The notes beneath the pieces were generated by a model. It ran no database searches and was not told the origin of the DNA. It saw nothing but the letters and a program-made list of their open reading frames with translations. DNA of 64,000 nucleotides from Methylaequor sp002691245 (GTDB lineage Bacteria > Pseudomonadota > Alphaproteobacteria > Methylaequorales > Methylaequoraceae), in the NCBI GenBank assembly GCA_002691245.1, contig NZHH01000028.1, positions 14,120-78,119 on the forward strand. Direction: 5' to 3'. A program made the position numbers and the translations under genes. Shown piece after piece: positions 27,444 through 35,797 of this stretch. Every line of letters begins with the position of its first letter. Position 1 is the stretch's first letter.

Positions 27444-28118
27444 GTGTTCAAAAAAATTCCTCAAATCTTAATTTTAATCAACTTAATGTTGATTGAAGCA
27501 GATTGTAAGGAATCTTTACCTAAAGATATTAATTTTAATGTTTACAGAAACGGTGAACTGATAGGATACCATAATGTAAATTTTGTAAAAGAAGATAATA
27601 GTGTCAAAGCTACTATAAATATAAAATTTGCAGTAACATTCTTAGGATTTACAGTCTACAATTACTCTCATAAAAATAATGAGATATGGTCTAACAACCT
27701 TCTAACAAAATTAAACTCAGAGACAGATAAAAATGGTACTTTATTAAATTGCAACTTGAATAAAGAAAATTCTGTTTTTTACATTAAAGGATCATATGGA
27801 AAACGAACCATAAATACTTCTCCAACACCAACAAGTTACTGGAATAAAGAGAAACTCGTATTAGAAGAATCTAAAAAAGTATTAAACACCCAAGATTGCA
27901 GTTATATTGATTTTAAAATTTCAAAAAAAGGAGAAAAATTAATCTACAGCAATTCAATATTAACAGATCATTACAAACTTATTGGTGAAGAGCATACGGG
28001 AGAGAAAGTTGATATAGACATTTGGTATAATAAAAATAATGAATGGGTAAAAATGATTTTTGTGAAAGATGGTAGCACTATTGAATATTTTTTAGATGAA
28101 TATGATAGAAAAAAGTAA
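27444..28118 (+). CDS. DUF6134-like secreted protein
   Basis: 224-aa protein with a signal peptide (residues about 1-21, possible lipobox-like end EADC) and then a beta-rich domain. Sequence features such as FNVYRNGELIGYHNVNF, GFTVYNYSHKNNEIW, SPTPTSYWNKE and DIWYNKNNEWVKM match what I remember of DUF6134, a family of exported alphaproteobacterial proteins of unknown function. The start is GTG. The end overlaps the SDR gene by 23 bases, linking it to the lipid-modification group. Function unknown. Confidence 0.7.
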   Translation: MFKKIPQILILINLMLIEADCKESLPKDINFNVYRNGELIGYHNVNFVKEDNSVKATINIKFAVTFLGFTVYNYSHKNNEIWSNNLLTKLNSETDKNGTLLNCNLNKENSVFYIKGSYGKRTINTSPTPTSYWNKEKLVLEESKKVLNTQDCSYIDFKISKKGEKLIYSNSILTDHYKLIGEEHTGEKVDIDIWYNKNNEWVKMIFVKDGSTIEYFLDEYDRKK

Positions 28119-28872
28119 AAAAGTTGTCTGGATAACTGGAGGAGGAACTGGTATTGGGAAAGAACTTGCAAAATCCTTTGCAGACCTTAATTACAAAGTA
28201 ATTATTAGCGGAAGACGAGTTGGAAAAATTAATGAAGTTATGAAATACAAGCCTGATTGTATAAAACCAATACAACTTGATGTAACCAAACCTAATAAAT
28301 GTAAAAATACAGTGAGTTCAATCATTAAGAATTTTGGAGATATCGATGTCATTATACTAAATGCAGCCGCATACAGTCCAGGATCTTTAGATAAACTAGA
28401 ACCGCTTAAAATTAAAAGTATTATTGAAACAAATATTTTAGGGCCAATAAATTGCCTAGCACCAGTTCTTGAGAAAATGAAAAAGAATAAAAAGGGACAC
28501 CTTGTTTTTATGTCTTCTCCAGCTGGTTATAGAGGTTTGCCAGGAGCTGGAATTTACGGTGTCACAAAATCGGCATTAACTTTTTTTGCGGAAACACTGA
28601 AAATAGAGTTGGATAGTTTCAAAATCAAGGTGCAGGTAATACATCCAGGATTCGTCAAGACACCTATGACAGACAAGAATACTTTTGAAATGCCGTTTAT
28701 GATTTCTGCAAAAAGTGCGACAGAACTAATAATGAAAAATATTTTTTTAAATAAATTTGAGATCTTTTTTCCAAAAAGATTGATTTTGCCTATGAAAATA
28801 ATGAGTATGTTACCAGATAAAATATATTTCTATTTAATGAAAAAATTAGTTAAAAAAAAATTGAACGGTTAA
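28096..28872 (+). CDS. short-chain dehydrogenase/reductase
   Basis: 258-aa NAD(P)-dependent SDR. Cofactor loop TGGGTGIG (about residues 14-21), NAAA, catalytic Ser in VFMSSPAG and YGVTK with the Tyr/Lys pair near residues 155-159, then HPGFVKTPMT. The basic C-terminal tail has a hydrophobic stretch that may touch the membrane, as in SDRs acting on lipids. In other proteobacteria an SDR and an NTF2-like gene accompany cfa, DUF1365 and flavin amine oxidase genes. Here the same set lies in the next 6 kb. Substrate not known; a lipid or fatty-acid derivative is likely by context. Confidence 0.85.
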   Translation: MNMIEKSKKVVWITGGGTGIGKELAKSFADLNYKVIISGRRVGKINEVMKYKPDCIKPIQLDVTKPNKCKNTVSSIIKNFGDIDVIILNAAAYSPGSLDKLEPLKIKSIIETNILGPINCLAPVLEKMKKNKKGHLVFMSSPAGYRGLPGAGIYGVTKSALTFFAETLKIELDSFKIKVQVIHPGFVKTPMTDKNTFEMPFMISAKSATELIMKNIFLNKFEIFFPKRLILPMKIMSMLPDKIYFYLMKKLVKKKLNG

Positions 28873-28875
28873 TTT

Positions 28876-29268
28876 ATGTTTCAAAAATATTTAGAAAGTT
28901 TTGAAAATTTAAAAGAAGATAATATTGATAGATTACTGAAATATGTTTCCGAAAATATCATTTTTATTGATCCGTTCCACAAGGTAACAAATAAAAAAGA
29001 GATGAAAGAGATGTTACAAAAAATGTTTAAAAAACTGGAAAATCCAAATTTTAAAGTATTATACTATGTTAAAAAATCTAAAATAAACTTAGTCAAATGG
29101 GAGTTTACTTGTATTTTATTCAATAAAAATTTTGCTTTTACCGGGCTAAGTGAGGTGGAAATCAAAGGAAATTTAGTTACAAAACATGTGGACTTTTGGG
29201 ATAGTGGAAAAAGTATATATTGTAATCTTCCCATAATAGGAAAGATTTTTAGAAGAATTCACGGTTAG
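28876..29268 (+). CDS. NTF2-like (SnoaL-type) protein
   Basis: 130-aa single-domain protein with the cone-shaped NTF2 fold: N-terminal helices, then YVSENIIFIDPFHKV and strands leading to GLSEVEIKGNLVTKHVDFWDSG, the usual end of the fold. Members can be isomerases or lipid-binding partners. It begins 3 bases after the SDR stop and belongs to the lipid-modification group. Its end overlaps the convergent DUF3833 gene by 4 bases. Confidence 0.8.
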   Translation: MFQKYLESFENLKEDNIDRLLKYVSENIIFIDPFHKVTNKKEMKEMLQKMFKKLENPNFKVLYYVKKSKINLVKWEFTCILFNKNFAFTGLSEVEIKGNLVTKHVDFWDSGKSIYCNLPIIGKIFRRIHG

Positions 29269-29789
29269 TTAATCTTTAGAAATGTTATTGTAACAACTCC
29301 AACATTAATACCCCATTTTCTAACTTCAGCTCTATTCATCAACACACCTTTGTCCTGAAGAAACATCCAATCATCAAAGTCAACTTTAATAATTGATTGA
29401 TCAACCTTTAAATTGAGTTTGTACTTCCAGTTTAAAGCATTACCTCTAGATTCACCTATTGCTTCACCAACAACATCTGGGGCTGTACCAGAATACTTGT
29501 TATCACCCAAAATTTTAATTTTCCAAATTCGTTGATCTTTTTCCCCGTCATCATACAAAAACCTTTCGTCTAAAATAAGTTCGTTACCAGATACTGTTCC
29601 AGATATATCAACTTTAAAAGATCTTTTTAGGTTGCCAAATCTATCGTGGAACAATCCCCAAGCCTCCGTTTTACCATTAAAATACTTCTCTAATAGAAGT
29701 TTTGGTTGGGTATTTGAGAACTTGTCTAAATTCATATCACTTGTGCATGCAGATAGAAAAAAAAGAATAACAATTAAATATTTTTTCAC
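29265..29789 (-). CDS. DUF3833 family lipoprotein
   Basis: 174-aa lipoprotein: signal LIVILFFLSACTS with a lipobox (LSAC, Cys15), then the DUF3833 pattern PKLLLEKYFNGKTEAWGLFHDRFGN, LILDERFLYDDGE, APDVVGEAIGESRGNALNWKY and DDWMFLQDKGVLMNRAEV. Function unknown, but it is regularly found with cyclopropane fatty acid synthase family genes. Last of a minus-strand series that begins with the flavin amine oxidase at 34293. Confidence 0.85.
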   Translation of the reverse strand: MKKYLIVILFFLSACTSDMNLDKFSNTQPKLLLEKYFNGKTEAWGLFHDRFGNLKRSFKVDISGTVSGNELILDERFLYDDGEKDQRIWKIKILGDNKYSGTAPDVVGEAIGESRGNALNWKYKLNLKVDQSIIKVDFDDWMFLQDKGVLMNRAEVRKWGINVGVVTITFLKIN

Positions 29790-29822
29790 AATTCTAATAT
29801 AGTTTATAAATTATTTAATTCA

Positions 29823-31103
29823 TCACTTAATTTTTTTTTGAACTTCAATTAATTCTGATTCACTAGATTTAAAGTTTTTTAAAAGAAGAAAGCAAAAAAA
29901 TTTTAGGATCACTGGAAGAATTGAATAGGAAAATATAATAAAATATTTACTATCTTGACTGGTAGGAGTATTTGCTTCAAAACCTATTACTCCGAGCAAC
30001 CCAAATACAAATAAACTTCCTACTGCAAAAGACAATTTTGTTATAACTGTTACCAAAGAAAATAAAATTCCTGAAATCTCTTCTTTGTATTTTTGTTCAT
30101 GCATATCTGTAATATCAGCTTGAATTGAAGGAGGAAGAACCAAATCTGCTCCTAAACAAAAACCAGTTAAACAAGATATTATTGTGAAAAGTAATAAATC
30201 TCCAGGTTCAAGAAAAACAACAAAAATAAAAAAAATTGATGAAGTTATAAGTGAGATTGACCACGCTTTAGTTTTATTCGTTCTTTTACTTAAATTTGTC
30301 CAAAAAGGAACACCAAGTAAAGCAAACAGAAAATAAAAAAATAAAGTTTTTTGTCTGTCATAATCACTTCCATCAAGAACATAAGTAATGAAAAATGCAA
30401 ATAATATCATTGGCAAAACATTTGCACATGAATTAACAAACCAAATACCTAAGAAGTTTTTTAACCTTAAGTGAGATAAAATATTAGTCAGTGACTTTTT
30501 TATCGATATTTTCTTTTTTACTTTGGGTTTATCATTGATAAAAAAGCATAACAAAAAAATACCAATAATTCCGGTAAAAAGTGTTAATTTTACAAGGTAC
30601 GCTGCTAGACCAGCATTATCAAAATCTAATATGATAGGTATACAAAGTGACGAAAATAAACCCATAAGTATAAAAAATTCTCTCGTAGCGCTTAGTTTGG
30701 TTCTATAAAAATAGCGTCGCTCCAAATCATATCCAACTGATAAGTAAGGCACCTGAAACAAAGTCCATCCAAAATATAATAGACCTATCCATAATAATAA
30801 GTACTCATCATAAGGAATTTTATTGATTAGAAAAAGTTTACTTAAAGAAATAGCTGATATAATGGAACCTAATATTATTAATATTTTACGAGAAAGAATC
30901 CGCCTGTCATTTAGCCAACCCACGATGGGGTCGGTACAAATATCAATTAACTTTGCAATGAAAAGGAACATCCCTACTTTTGACACTGATAGTCCAAAAT
31001 TCTCTGTATAAAGAGCAGGCAGAAAAATCATTACTGGAAATGTTGGAATTGCGAATGCAAAGGCTGGGGATGAGTAAAAAATATCTCTAAGGTTTAACTT
31101 CAA
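29823..31103 (-). CDS. MFS transporter of the GPH (sugar/cation symporter) type
   Basis: 426-aa inner-membrane protein with 12 hydrophobic helices. The N-terminal half has DPIVGWLNDRR and the C-terminal half LPPSIQADITDMHEQKYKEE, both typical of the melibiose-carrier-like GPH group. Position between DUF3833 and the CFA-family enzyme suggests that, as in other proteobacteria, the substrate is linked to lipid modification and may be a lipid, not a sugar; this is inference. One base separates its stop from the next upstream gene's end. Confidence 0.83.
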   Translation of the reverse strand: MKLNLRDIFYSSPAFAFAIPTFPVMIFLPALYTENFGLSVSKVGMFLFIAKLIDICTDPIVGWLNDRRILSRKILIILGSIISAISLSKLFLINKIPYDEYLLLWIGLLYFGWTLFQVPYLSVGYDLERRYFYRTKLSATREFFILMGLFSSLCIPIILDFDNAGLAAYLVKLTLFTGIIGIFLLCFFINDKPKVKKKISIKKSLTNILSHLRLKNFLGIWFVNSCANVLPMILFAFFITYVLDGSDYDRQKTLFFYFLFALLGVPFWTNLSKRTNKTKAWSISLITSSIFFIFVVFLEPGDLLLFTIISCLTGFCLGADLVLPPSIQADITDMHEQKYKEEISGILFSLVTVITKLSFAVGSLFVFGLLGVIGFEANTPTSQDSKYFIIFSYSILPVILKFFCFLLLKNFKSSESELIEVQKKIK

Positions 31104-31104
31104 T

Positions 31105-32289
31105 TTAAATTTTCTTAATTAAAAATTGGCCAACATTTATATTTCCAGATTGAAAACCACCTTGACAATAACTTAAATAATAACACCACATTCTCTTAAA
31201 TGTATTATTAAATCCCATTTGTTTAATATGATNCCANGATTTATCAAATGAAGCTCTCCAATATTCCAATGTCTTTGCATAATGTTCACCAAACATAAAT
31301 TGAGTGTCAATTTTTAAGCCATTCATTTCAAGAACTTTATCCATCTCCGGAACAGATGGCAGCATNCCTCCAGGAAAAATGTATGTTTGAATAAAATCAG
31401 GGAATTTCCNGTATTTTTTAAAAAATTTGTCTTCAATTGTTATTGTTTGCAAACCAATTGATCCATCATTTTTTAAATTCTGCTTCAGTACATTAAAGTA
31501 ATTATCCCAATATTTTTCCCCAACTGCTTCAAACATTTCAATGGAAACAATTTTATCAAATTTACCTGAAATNTCCCTGTAATCCTGTAACTTCACATCT
31601 ACAAGTTCATTTAATTGGTTTATGAATATCTTTTCCTTTACACATTCATATTGTTTTTTTGAAATAGTAATAGCTGTAACATGTGATTTATATTTCTTTG
31701 CTAAAAATTCACTGAATCCTCCCCAACCACATCCAATTTCTAGGATTCTATCGTTTGGTTTTACATTAATTAAATTTGCTAGATTATGGTACTTATTTAT
31801 TTGAGCATCATAAAGACCGTCTTTTTTTTTTTTGAATAAAGCAGATGAATAGGTCATAGATTTATCTAACCAAGTTTCATAAAAAGTATTACCTAAATCA
31901 TAATGAAANTTTATATTTTTTTTTGAATTAATCTTAGTGTTTCTATTAAAGAAATGCTTTAGCCTAAGATATAGTATTATGTACCACTTACCTCTTATAA
32001 ACTTCGAAAATTCNTGAAAATTTTTAGCACCCCATTCTAAAAATTTTGTTAGGTTGGGTGTATCCCAATTTTCTCCTATGTAACTTTCAGCCCAACCAAG
32101 GTCACCCTTCAAAAAAAAATCATCAAGACATTTTTTATTATTTATGTTTATGATTGCATCTGGACCTTTAAATTCACCTTTGTGTGAGAAAATATTTTTT
32201 TTTTTGTANTTTACTGATATTTTGCCGAATTTACTTTGAGACAGTACGTCTAAAAAAAGATTCAACTTTTTGGTAAAATCACTATTCAT
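31105..32289 (-). CDS. cfa: cyclopropane-fatty-acid synthase family methyltransferase
   Basis: SAM-dependent enzyme that methylates or methylenates unsaturated acyl chains of membrane phospholipids. The 394-aa protein has an N-terminal lipid-binding domain, the SAM loop LEIGCGWGGFSEFLAKKY (about residues 165-182), SIEMFEAVGEKYW, IQTYIFPG and the C-terminal YLSYCQGGFQ. Neighbouring DUF1365 and flavin amine oxidase genes point to the subgroup, known from Rhodobacter, involved in methylated or furan fatty acids rather than classic cyclopropane formation; the product is inferred. Several N bases. Confidence 0.87.
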   Translation of the reverse strand: MNSDFTKKLNLFLDVLSQSKFGKISVXYKKKNIFSHKGEFKGPDAIININNKKCLDDFFLKGDLGWAESYIGENWDTPNLTKFLEWGAKNFXEFSKFIRGKWYIILYLRLKHFFNRNTKINSKKNIXFHYDLGNTFYETWLDKSMTYSSALFKKKKDGLYDAQINKYHNLANLINVKPNDRILEIGCGWGGFSEFLAKKYKSHVTAITISKKQYECVKEKIFINQLNELVDVKLQDYRXISGKFDKIVSIEMFEAVGEKYWDNYFNVLKQNLKNDGSIGLQTITIEDKFFKKYXKFPDFIQTYIFPGXMLPSVPEMDKVLEMNGLKIDTQFMFGEHYAKTLEYWRASFDKXWXHIKQMGFNNTFKRMWCYYLSYCQGGFQSGNINVGQFLIKKI

Positions 32290-32291
32290 TA

Positions 32292-33053
32292 TTATTTGAT
32301 GGGCGTAAAGTTATTATNAGGTTTTNATGGNTTTTTTATATACTTAGCTCCTTTTAACAATAGTTTCAAGGCTTGAAAATATATTCCAAAAGTTATCTTT
32401 ACGTTTTGAAATATATTTTTAANAAAAAATGTTATGAGATTTCTTGAATTCATTCTTACAGCTTTTCCAATAAACCTAGCTGAAAAAACTTTTTTTTTTT
32501 TTACCTCGTAGTCAATGTTTAGNAATAATCTATTTTTTGTTAATTTAAGTTTTATTTTGTAGAATCCATTAACTTTAAAAAAGGGAGAAACATAAAGTTT
32601 CTTCTCAAAGTAGAAATAGTTTCTGGCTCNAACATTACAGTAATAGGAATGTCTTTCATTAAATGTGTTNTTAACTTGAAATATAACTACCTTAGGGTTC
32701 TTATTTTTGTCATAACAAACATATAATGATATNGGATTAAANGAGTAACCTAAAATTCTAGGCAAACATAAAACCTTAATAAAATGTATTTTTAAATTTT
32801 CAAATACATTTAATTTTTTTATTATTGAATCATAAAGTTTTAAATACTTTACNTCTGGATCACCATGATCATTTTCATAAAATGAAAAAAGTGAGAATTT
32901 ATTTTTTTTGAATAACAAAGTNTTTTTAAATTTTCTAATATCAAACCAAAAATATGAGGCNTAATATTTAAACTTGTGAGAAAAGGGTTTCAACCGTTCA
33001 TGAGTAACTATTCCTTCAAATATTTTATTTTCTAGAAATTCAATTTCTTTCAT
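32292..33053 (-). CDS. DUF1365 family protein
   Basis: 253-aa protein of DUF1365: start IFEGIVTHERLKPFSHKFKY, FDIRKFK, LGYxFNxISLYVCYD and FNERHSYYC. This family nearly always sits between a flavin amine oxidase and a CFA-family methyltransferase, as here, and is thought to act in modified fatty acid synthesis without a demonstrated reaction. It overlaps the amine oxidase gene by 14 bases and stops 2 bases before the cfa start, so translation is coupled. Several N bases. Confidence 0.85.
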   Translation of the reverse strand: MKEIEFLENKIFEGIVTHERLKPFSHKFKYXASYFWFDIRKFKXTLLFKKNKFSLFSFYENDHGDPXVKYLKLYDSIIKKLNVFENLKIHFIKVLCLPRILGYXFNXISLYVCYDKNKNPKVVIFQVXNTFNERHSYYCNVXARNYFYFEKKLYVSPFFKVNGFYKIKLKLTKNRLXLNIDYEVKKKKVFSARFIGKAVRMNSRNLITFFXKNIFQNVKITFGIYFQALKLLLKGAKYIKXPXKPXNNFTPIK

Positions 33054-34293
33054 TCAAAATTAACTTCAATAAATTTTTGGATACGTTTTTGCCTGATTTG
33101 ATACCATCTTCATGAAAACCATACCCTAAATAAGCACCACAAAACCATANATTATTTTTTCCTTGTATACTGTTAATTTTTCTTTGTAAACTGAANGTTT
33201 TAAAATTATAAACCGGATGCTCATAAATAATTTTTTTATATATTTTATTTTTAGCCGGCTTTCTNGAGGGNTTCAANGTAACGAAAAAGTTTTGGGTTGT
33301 AGCTAAATTTTGTAATAAGTTCATCCAGTAAGAGACTGAAATTTCTTTCTTATTTTCTATATAATTCCAACTGGCCCAAACTTTTTTATTTTTTGGCATT
33401 AAATTACANTCAGAATGTAAAAAAACTAAATTTTTGCTGTAAGTTATATCTGAAAAAAAGGTTAGATTTTTTTTCTCTTTGCTTTTGATAATTTCTTTTA
33501 CTTCATCAGAATGAGCAGCGATTACCACATGATTGTATTTTCTTTTTTTATTCTTAAATTTTAACTCCCACATTCCATCAGTTGTTCTNTAAATTGTGGA
33601 TTTTGAGTTCTTAAATGCTCTTATTTTTGGATTTGAAAGGACTTTCTTGACATATTCTTTACTACCTCCACTAACTGTCTGCCATGCTGGTCTATTAAAA
33701 ATTCTCAATAACCCGTGNTTAGAAAAAAAATTAACGAACTTATCNAATGGATANTTCTTTATTTGACTAATTGGTGAAGACCAAATACTGGCNGCCATTG
33801 GATAAAGATGATACATTTTAAAATAATTTGAATATTTTAGCTTTGTTAAGTATTCATCAATTGTTTTATTTTTNAAATATTCTCTATCTTTTTCTGCGTT
33901 TTTATAAAATTTGACAATTTCATAGAGCATTTTTAGAAACTTAAAATTCAATAAATTTTTCTTCTGAGCAAAAATACTCGATATTGAATCTCCTGAATAT
34001 TCTAGTTTACCTTCATTCATAGAGACGGAAAAGGACATATTGCTTGTAAATGAAGGAACTTTTAATTGTTTAAAAAAGTTACAAAGATTTGGNTAATTTA
34101 ATTCATTNAAAACTATGAAGCCAGTATCAATTGGTATTTTATTTTTGTCAGTTTCAACAATTTGAGTGTTTGAATGACCACCGTAATAATCGTTCTTTTC
34201 ATAAATATCAATTTTAAATTTTTGGGATAAATACCAAGCGCTTGATAGACCTGATATACCACTTCCAATAACGGCAATTCTAGTATTTAACAT
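33040..34293 (-). CDS. flavin amine oxidase-like, NAD/FAD-binding protein
   Basis: 417-aa flavoprotein starting with the dinucleotide fold IAVIGSGISGLSSAWYLS (residues about 5-22), then YEKNDYYGGHSNT and DTGFIV, as in carotenoid/amine oxidase-like desaturases. The C-terminal FAD contact is NNxWFCGAYLGYGFHEDGIKSG. In Rhodobacter sphaeroides, as I recall, a homologue in the same gene set acts in furan fatty acid formation; that role is inferred here. First gene of a minus-strand series 33053-29265. N bases are frequent. Its upstream region is the shared, structured intergenic segment at 34294-34391. Confidence 0.83.
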   Translation of the reverse strand: MLNTRIAVIGSGISGLSSAWYLSQKFKIDIYEKNDYYGGHSNTQIVETDKNKIPIDTGFIVXNELNXPNLCNFFKQLKVPSFTSNMSFSVSMNEGKLEYSGDSISSIFAQKKNLLNFKFLKMLYEIVKFYKNAEKDREYXKNKTIDEYLTKLKYSNYFKMYHLYPMXASIWSSPISQIKXYPXDKFVNFFSXHGLLRIFNRPAWQTVSGGSKEYVKKVLSNPKIRAFKNSKSTIXRTTDGMWELKFKNKKRKYNHVVIAAHSDEVKEIIKSKEKKNLTFFSDITYSKNLVFLHSXCNLMPKNKKVWASWNYIENKKEISVSYWMNLLQNLATTQNFFVXLXPXRKPAKNKIYKKIIYEHPVYNFKXFSLQRKINSIQGKNNXWFCGAYLGYGFHEDGIKSGKNVSKNLLKLILNERN

Positions 34294-34335
34294 AAATTGA
34301 TTTTAGAAAAAAAAAAATATAATTAAACAAAATAA

Positions 34336-34380
34336 ATCAATATATTGTTTGACTTANNTAATTTGTTACTATATATTGAT
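34336..34380. repeat. 10-bp inverted repeat bracketing a promoter
   Basis: Arms 34336-34345 (ATCAATATAT) and 34371-34380 (ATATATTGAT) are perfect reverse complements 25 bases apart. The -35 box of the plus-strand promoter lies between them and the right arm covers its -10 box. The AT-rich arms could arise by chance, but the placement is that of an operator that might control the small transcript and the divergent flavin oxidase series. Confidence 0.45.
34349..34377 (+). promoter_or_regulatory. sigma-70 type promoter for a short transcript
   Basis: TTGACT (34349-34354) and TATATT (34372-34377) are separated by exactly 17 bases. The start would be near 34384, only about 8 bases before an ATG, and a strong hairpin follows 90 bases later. 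No large gene follows on this strand until 37458. Confidence 0.6.
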
Positions 34381-34391
34381 ATTGNGCTAGT

Positions 34392-34466
34392 ATGATAATA
34401 ACAAAATTTTGTGCAATAACATTCTCANCAATTTTTTTGTTATTACTAGTTTCAAGTCTATTTTAA
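34392..34466 (+). CDS. possible 24-aa hydrophobic peptide in a short transcript
   Basis: ATG to TAA frame of 25 codons: a short polar start and then an almost uninterrupted hydrophobic helix (IFLLLLVSSLF end). It sits exactly between a good promoter and a terminator, so the region 34384 to about 34510 is very probably transcribed as a ~125-base RNA. There is no ribosome binding site, so translation would be leaderless-like; the RNA itself could be the product. The single N falls at a first codon position and does not help. Size and hydrophobicity resemble small membrane peptides or type I toxins, but no family is recognised. Confidence 0.4.
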   Translation: MIITKFCAITFSXIFLLLLVSSLF

Positions 34467-34473
34467 TTTCCTC

Positions 34474-34509
34474 CAATAAAACCCTGGTCTTCCAGGGTTT
34501 TATTGTTTT
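34474..34509 (+). terminator. rho-independent terminator
   Basis: Perfect 14-bp stem (34474-34487 with 34492-34505), loop TCTT, then TTTT at 34506-34509. It closes the short plus-strand transcript. On the minus strand no T run follows the hairpin, so it is oriented for plus-strand transcription, although the stop codon of the small minus-strand gene lies inside its right arm. Confidence 0.8.
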
Positions 34510-34676
34510 CTGTAAATTTCCAACCAATTAGAAGATAATTGTTTATTAGATATAGATTGNTTGCCGGTTGCGGCAAGTAATTCCGAGGTGCTATAATTTT
34601 CNAGATCAGNTTTAAACGAATAGCGAGATTGGTCTTTATTTCTATCAAATCTGAGATTTTGTATNAATCCTAGCAT
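34500..34676 (-). CDS. small protein of 58 aa, function unknown
   Basis: ATG at 34676 to TAA at 34500-34502. The protein is polar, with DRNKDQSRYSF, then STSELLAATG and a C-terminal SNWLEIYRKQ, and could form two or three helices. Three of its four N bases fall at third codon positions and one at a first position. In the competing frame on the same strand two of three fall at second positions, so the variation supports this frame. It starts 30 bases after the stop of the secreted 104-aa gene and may share its transcript. No family recognised. Confidence 0.55.
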   Translation of the reverse strand: MLGXIQNLRFDRNKDQSRYSFKXDXENYSTSELLAATGXQSISNKQLSSNWLEIYRKQ

Positions 34677-34706
34677 AANCTTAAAAACGACAATATACAG
34701 AATTGT

Positions 34707-35021
34707 TTAGTCTTTTCTCAAAAAATGTTTTCTAAACTCACACACNGCCGTAAAATAAGGGTCGCCAGTTCTAGGAACTGTTGCAATTATTTGCTTTCTT
34801 ACATCGCAATTTTCGGCTATCAACGAGTTTAACAAATGCCCTGAATTAAGAAACTCTGAGTGGATTGCGATAAATATATTGTCTGAATTTTTACATTTAG
34901 TAAGTTGTTTTTTAAGTTCTCCGNTTTTACTNTCTTTATTNTAAATAACTTTACACCAATGACCTGATTCAGCACCCTTGAATAAAAAAATAAAAGCNAA
35001 GATTAAGTAAANANATTTCAT
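34707..35021 (-). CDS. small secreted cysteine-containing protein, unknown
   Basis: 104 aa from the ATG at 35021, which overlaps the stop of the upstream PAP2 gene by ATGA; an earlier in-frame start inside PAP2 is less likely. A signal peptide covers about residues 1-19. The mature part has four cysteines (HWCKVI, TKCKNS, ENCDVR, VCEF), enough for two disulfides, suggesting a periplasmic protein. I do not recognise the family. Coupling to the PAP2 and GT39 genes suggests an envelope role only by position. Confidence 0.65.
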   Translation of the reverse strand: MKXXYLIXAFIFLFKGAESGHWCKVIXNKXSKXGELKKQLTKCKNSDNIFIAIHSEFLNSGHLLNSLIAENCDVRKQIIATVPRTGDPYFTXVCEFRKHFLRKD

Positions 35022-35794
35022 ACAAATATTCTCCAATACATTAACTTTATTAAATCTTTAAACCTAATATTATATTTTTTTTTTATTTTTTCGACTTCGT
35101 TTCTGTAAATTTTTTCATACAAGATTAACGGAACAACTGCTCCCAAATATGCTCCTGCAATTAAATCACTTGGAAAATGCATNGACATAAAGATTCTAGA
35201 AANGCTCATTAGCGAAGCTAATACAATGATATAAAGCGCATGTTTATTTGAATAAATTATTATCAAAATTGCTAGAGTAAATGCGGCCTGAGTATGGCCT
35301 GAGGGAAATGAACTAACTTTATGCTCTATATTAAAAAAATTAACCCTATCATANCCNTCTAAGAAAAAATACTTTGGNCGAGATACTCCAAAAATATACT
35401 TNAAAAGGTTACAAAGTATTCCAGCAATTGCAATTGANNAAATAAANTGCTTACACAANAGNGATAAATAATTAAATAATGAAATTGTTTTGTCTAAGCT
35501 AAAACCCAAATTATTTCTTATTACTTTTAACTTATCTTTATTTAATAAANTGTATTTTATATTTGTGTTAAAAACTAAAATTAATACACAAATAATAATT
35601 ATATTTAGTGGATCAAAAATATCTGATAATGGGTCTATTAATTCCTTAAAAAATTGGAAAAAAACTCCNTGAAATGACCTTGAGAGTTTAAAAATAGCTA
35701 TATCCAAAAAATTAAAAAATATAATTATTGTGAAAGTAATAATAAAAAAGAATCTCAGNGAAGTTAAAAATCTCAATTTTTTTAAATACATCAT
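35018..35794 (-). CDS. PAP2 family membrane phosphatase
   Basis: 258-aa inner-membrane phosphatase of the type 2 phosphatidic acid phosphatase superfamily with about six hydrophobic helices. The three active-site motifs are partly visible: a SxPKYF region for motif 1 (with N), PSGHTQAAF for motif 2, and SRIFMxMHFPSDLIAG for motif 3 with the nucleophilic His. In this cluster it probably removes a phosphate from lipid A or from an undecaprenyl carrier at the periplasmic face. It lies 3 bases after the ArnT-like gene on the same strand. Confidence 0.85.
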   Translation of the reverse strand: MMYLKKLRFLTXLRFFFIITFTIIIFFNFLDIAIFKLSRSFXGVFFQFFKELIDPLSDIFDPLNIIIICVLILVFNTNIKYXLLNKDKLKVIRNNLGFSLDKTISLFNYLXXLCKXFIXSIAIAGILCNLXKYIFGVSXPKYFFLXXYDRVNFFNIEHKVSSFPSGHTQAAFTLAILIIIYSNKHALYIIVLASLMSXSRIFMXMHFPSDLIAGAYLGAVVPLILYEKIYRNEVEKIKKKYNIRFKDLIKLMYWRIFV

Positions 35795-35797
35795 ATC

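Noticed and set aside
34294..34500. Search for an RpoE/ChrR-type promoter (TGATCC-like -35) before the flavin oxidase series
   Set aside because: No such motif is present on the minus strand of this segment; the regulators themselves are also not in the window.
34463..34648. A 61-aa minus-strand frame overlapping the terminator
   Set aside because: Its N bases fall at second codon positions twice, while the other frame (34500-34676) has them mostly at third positions; the encoded sequence also looks non-protein-like.
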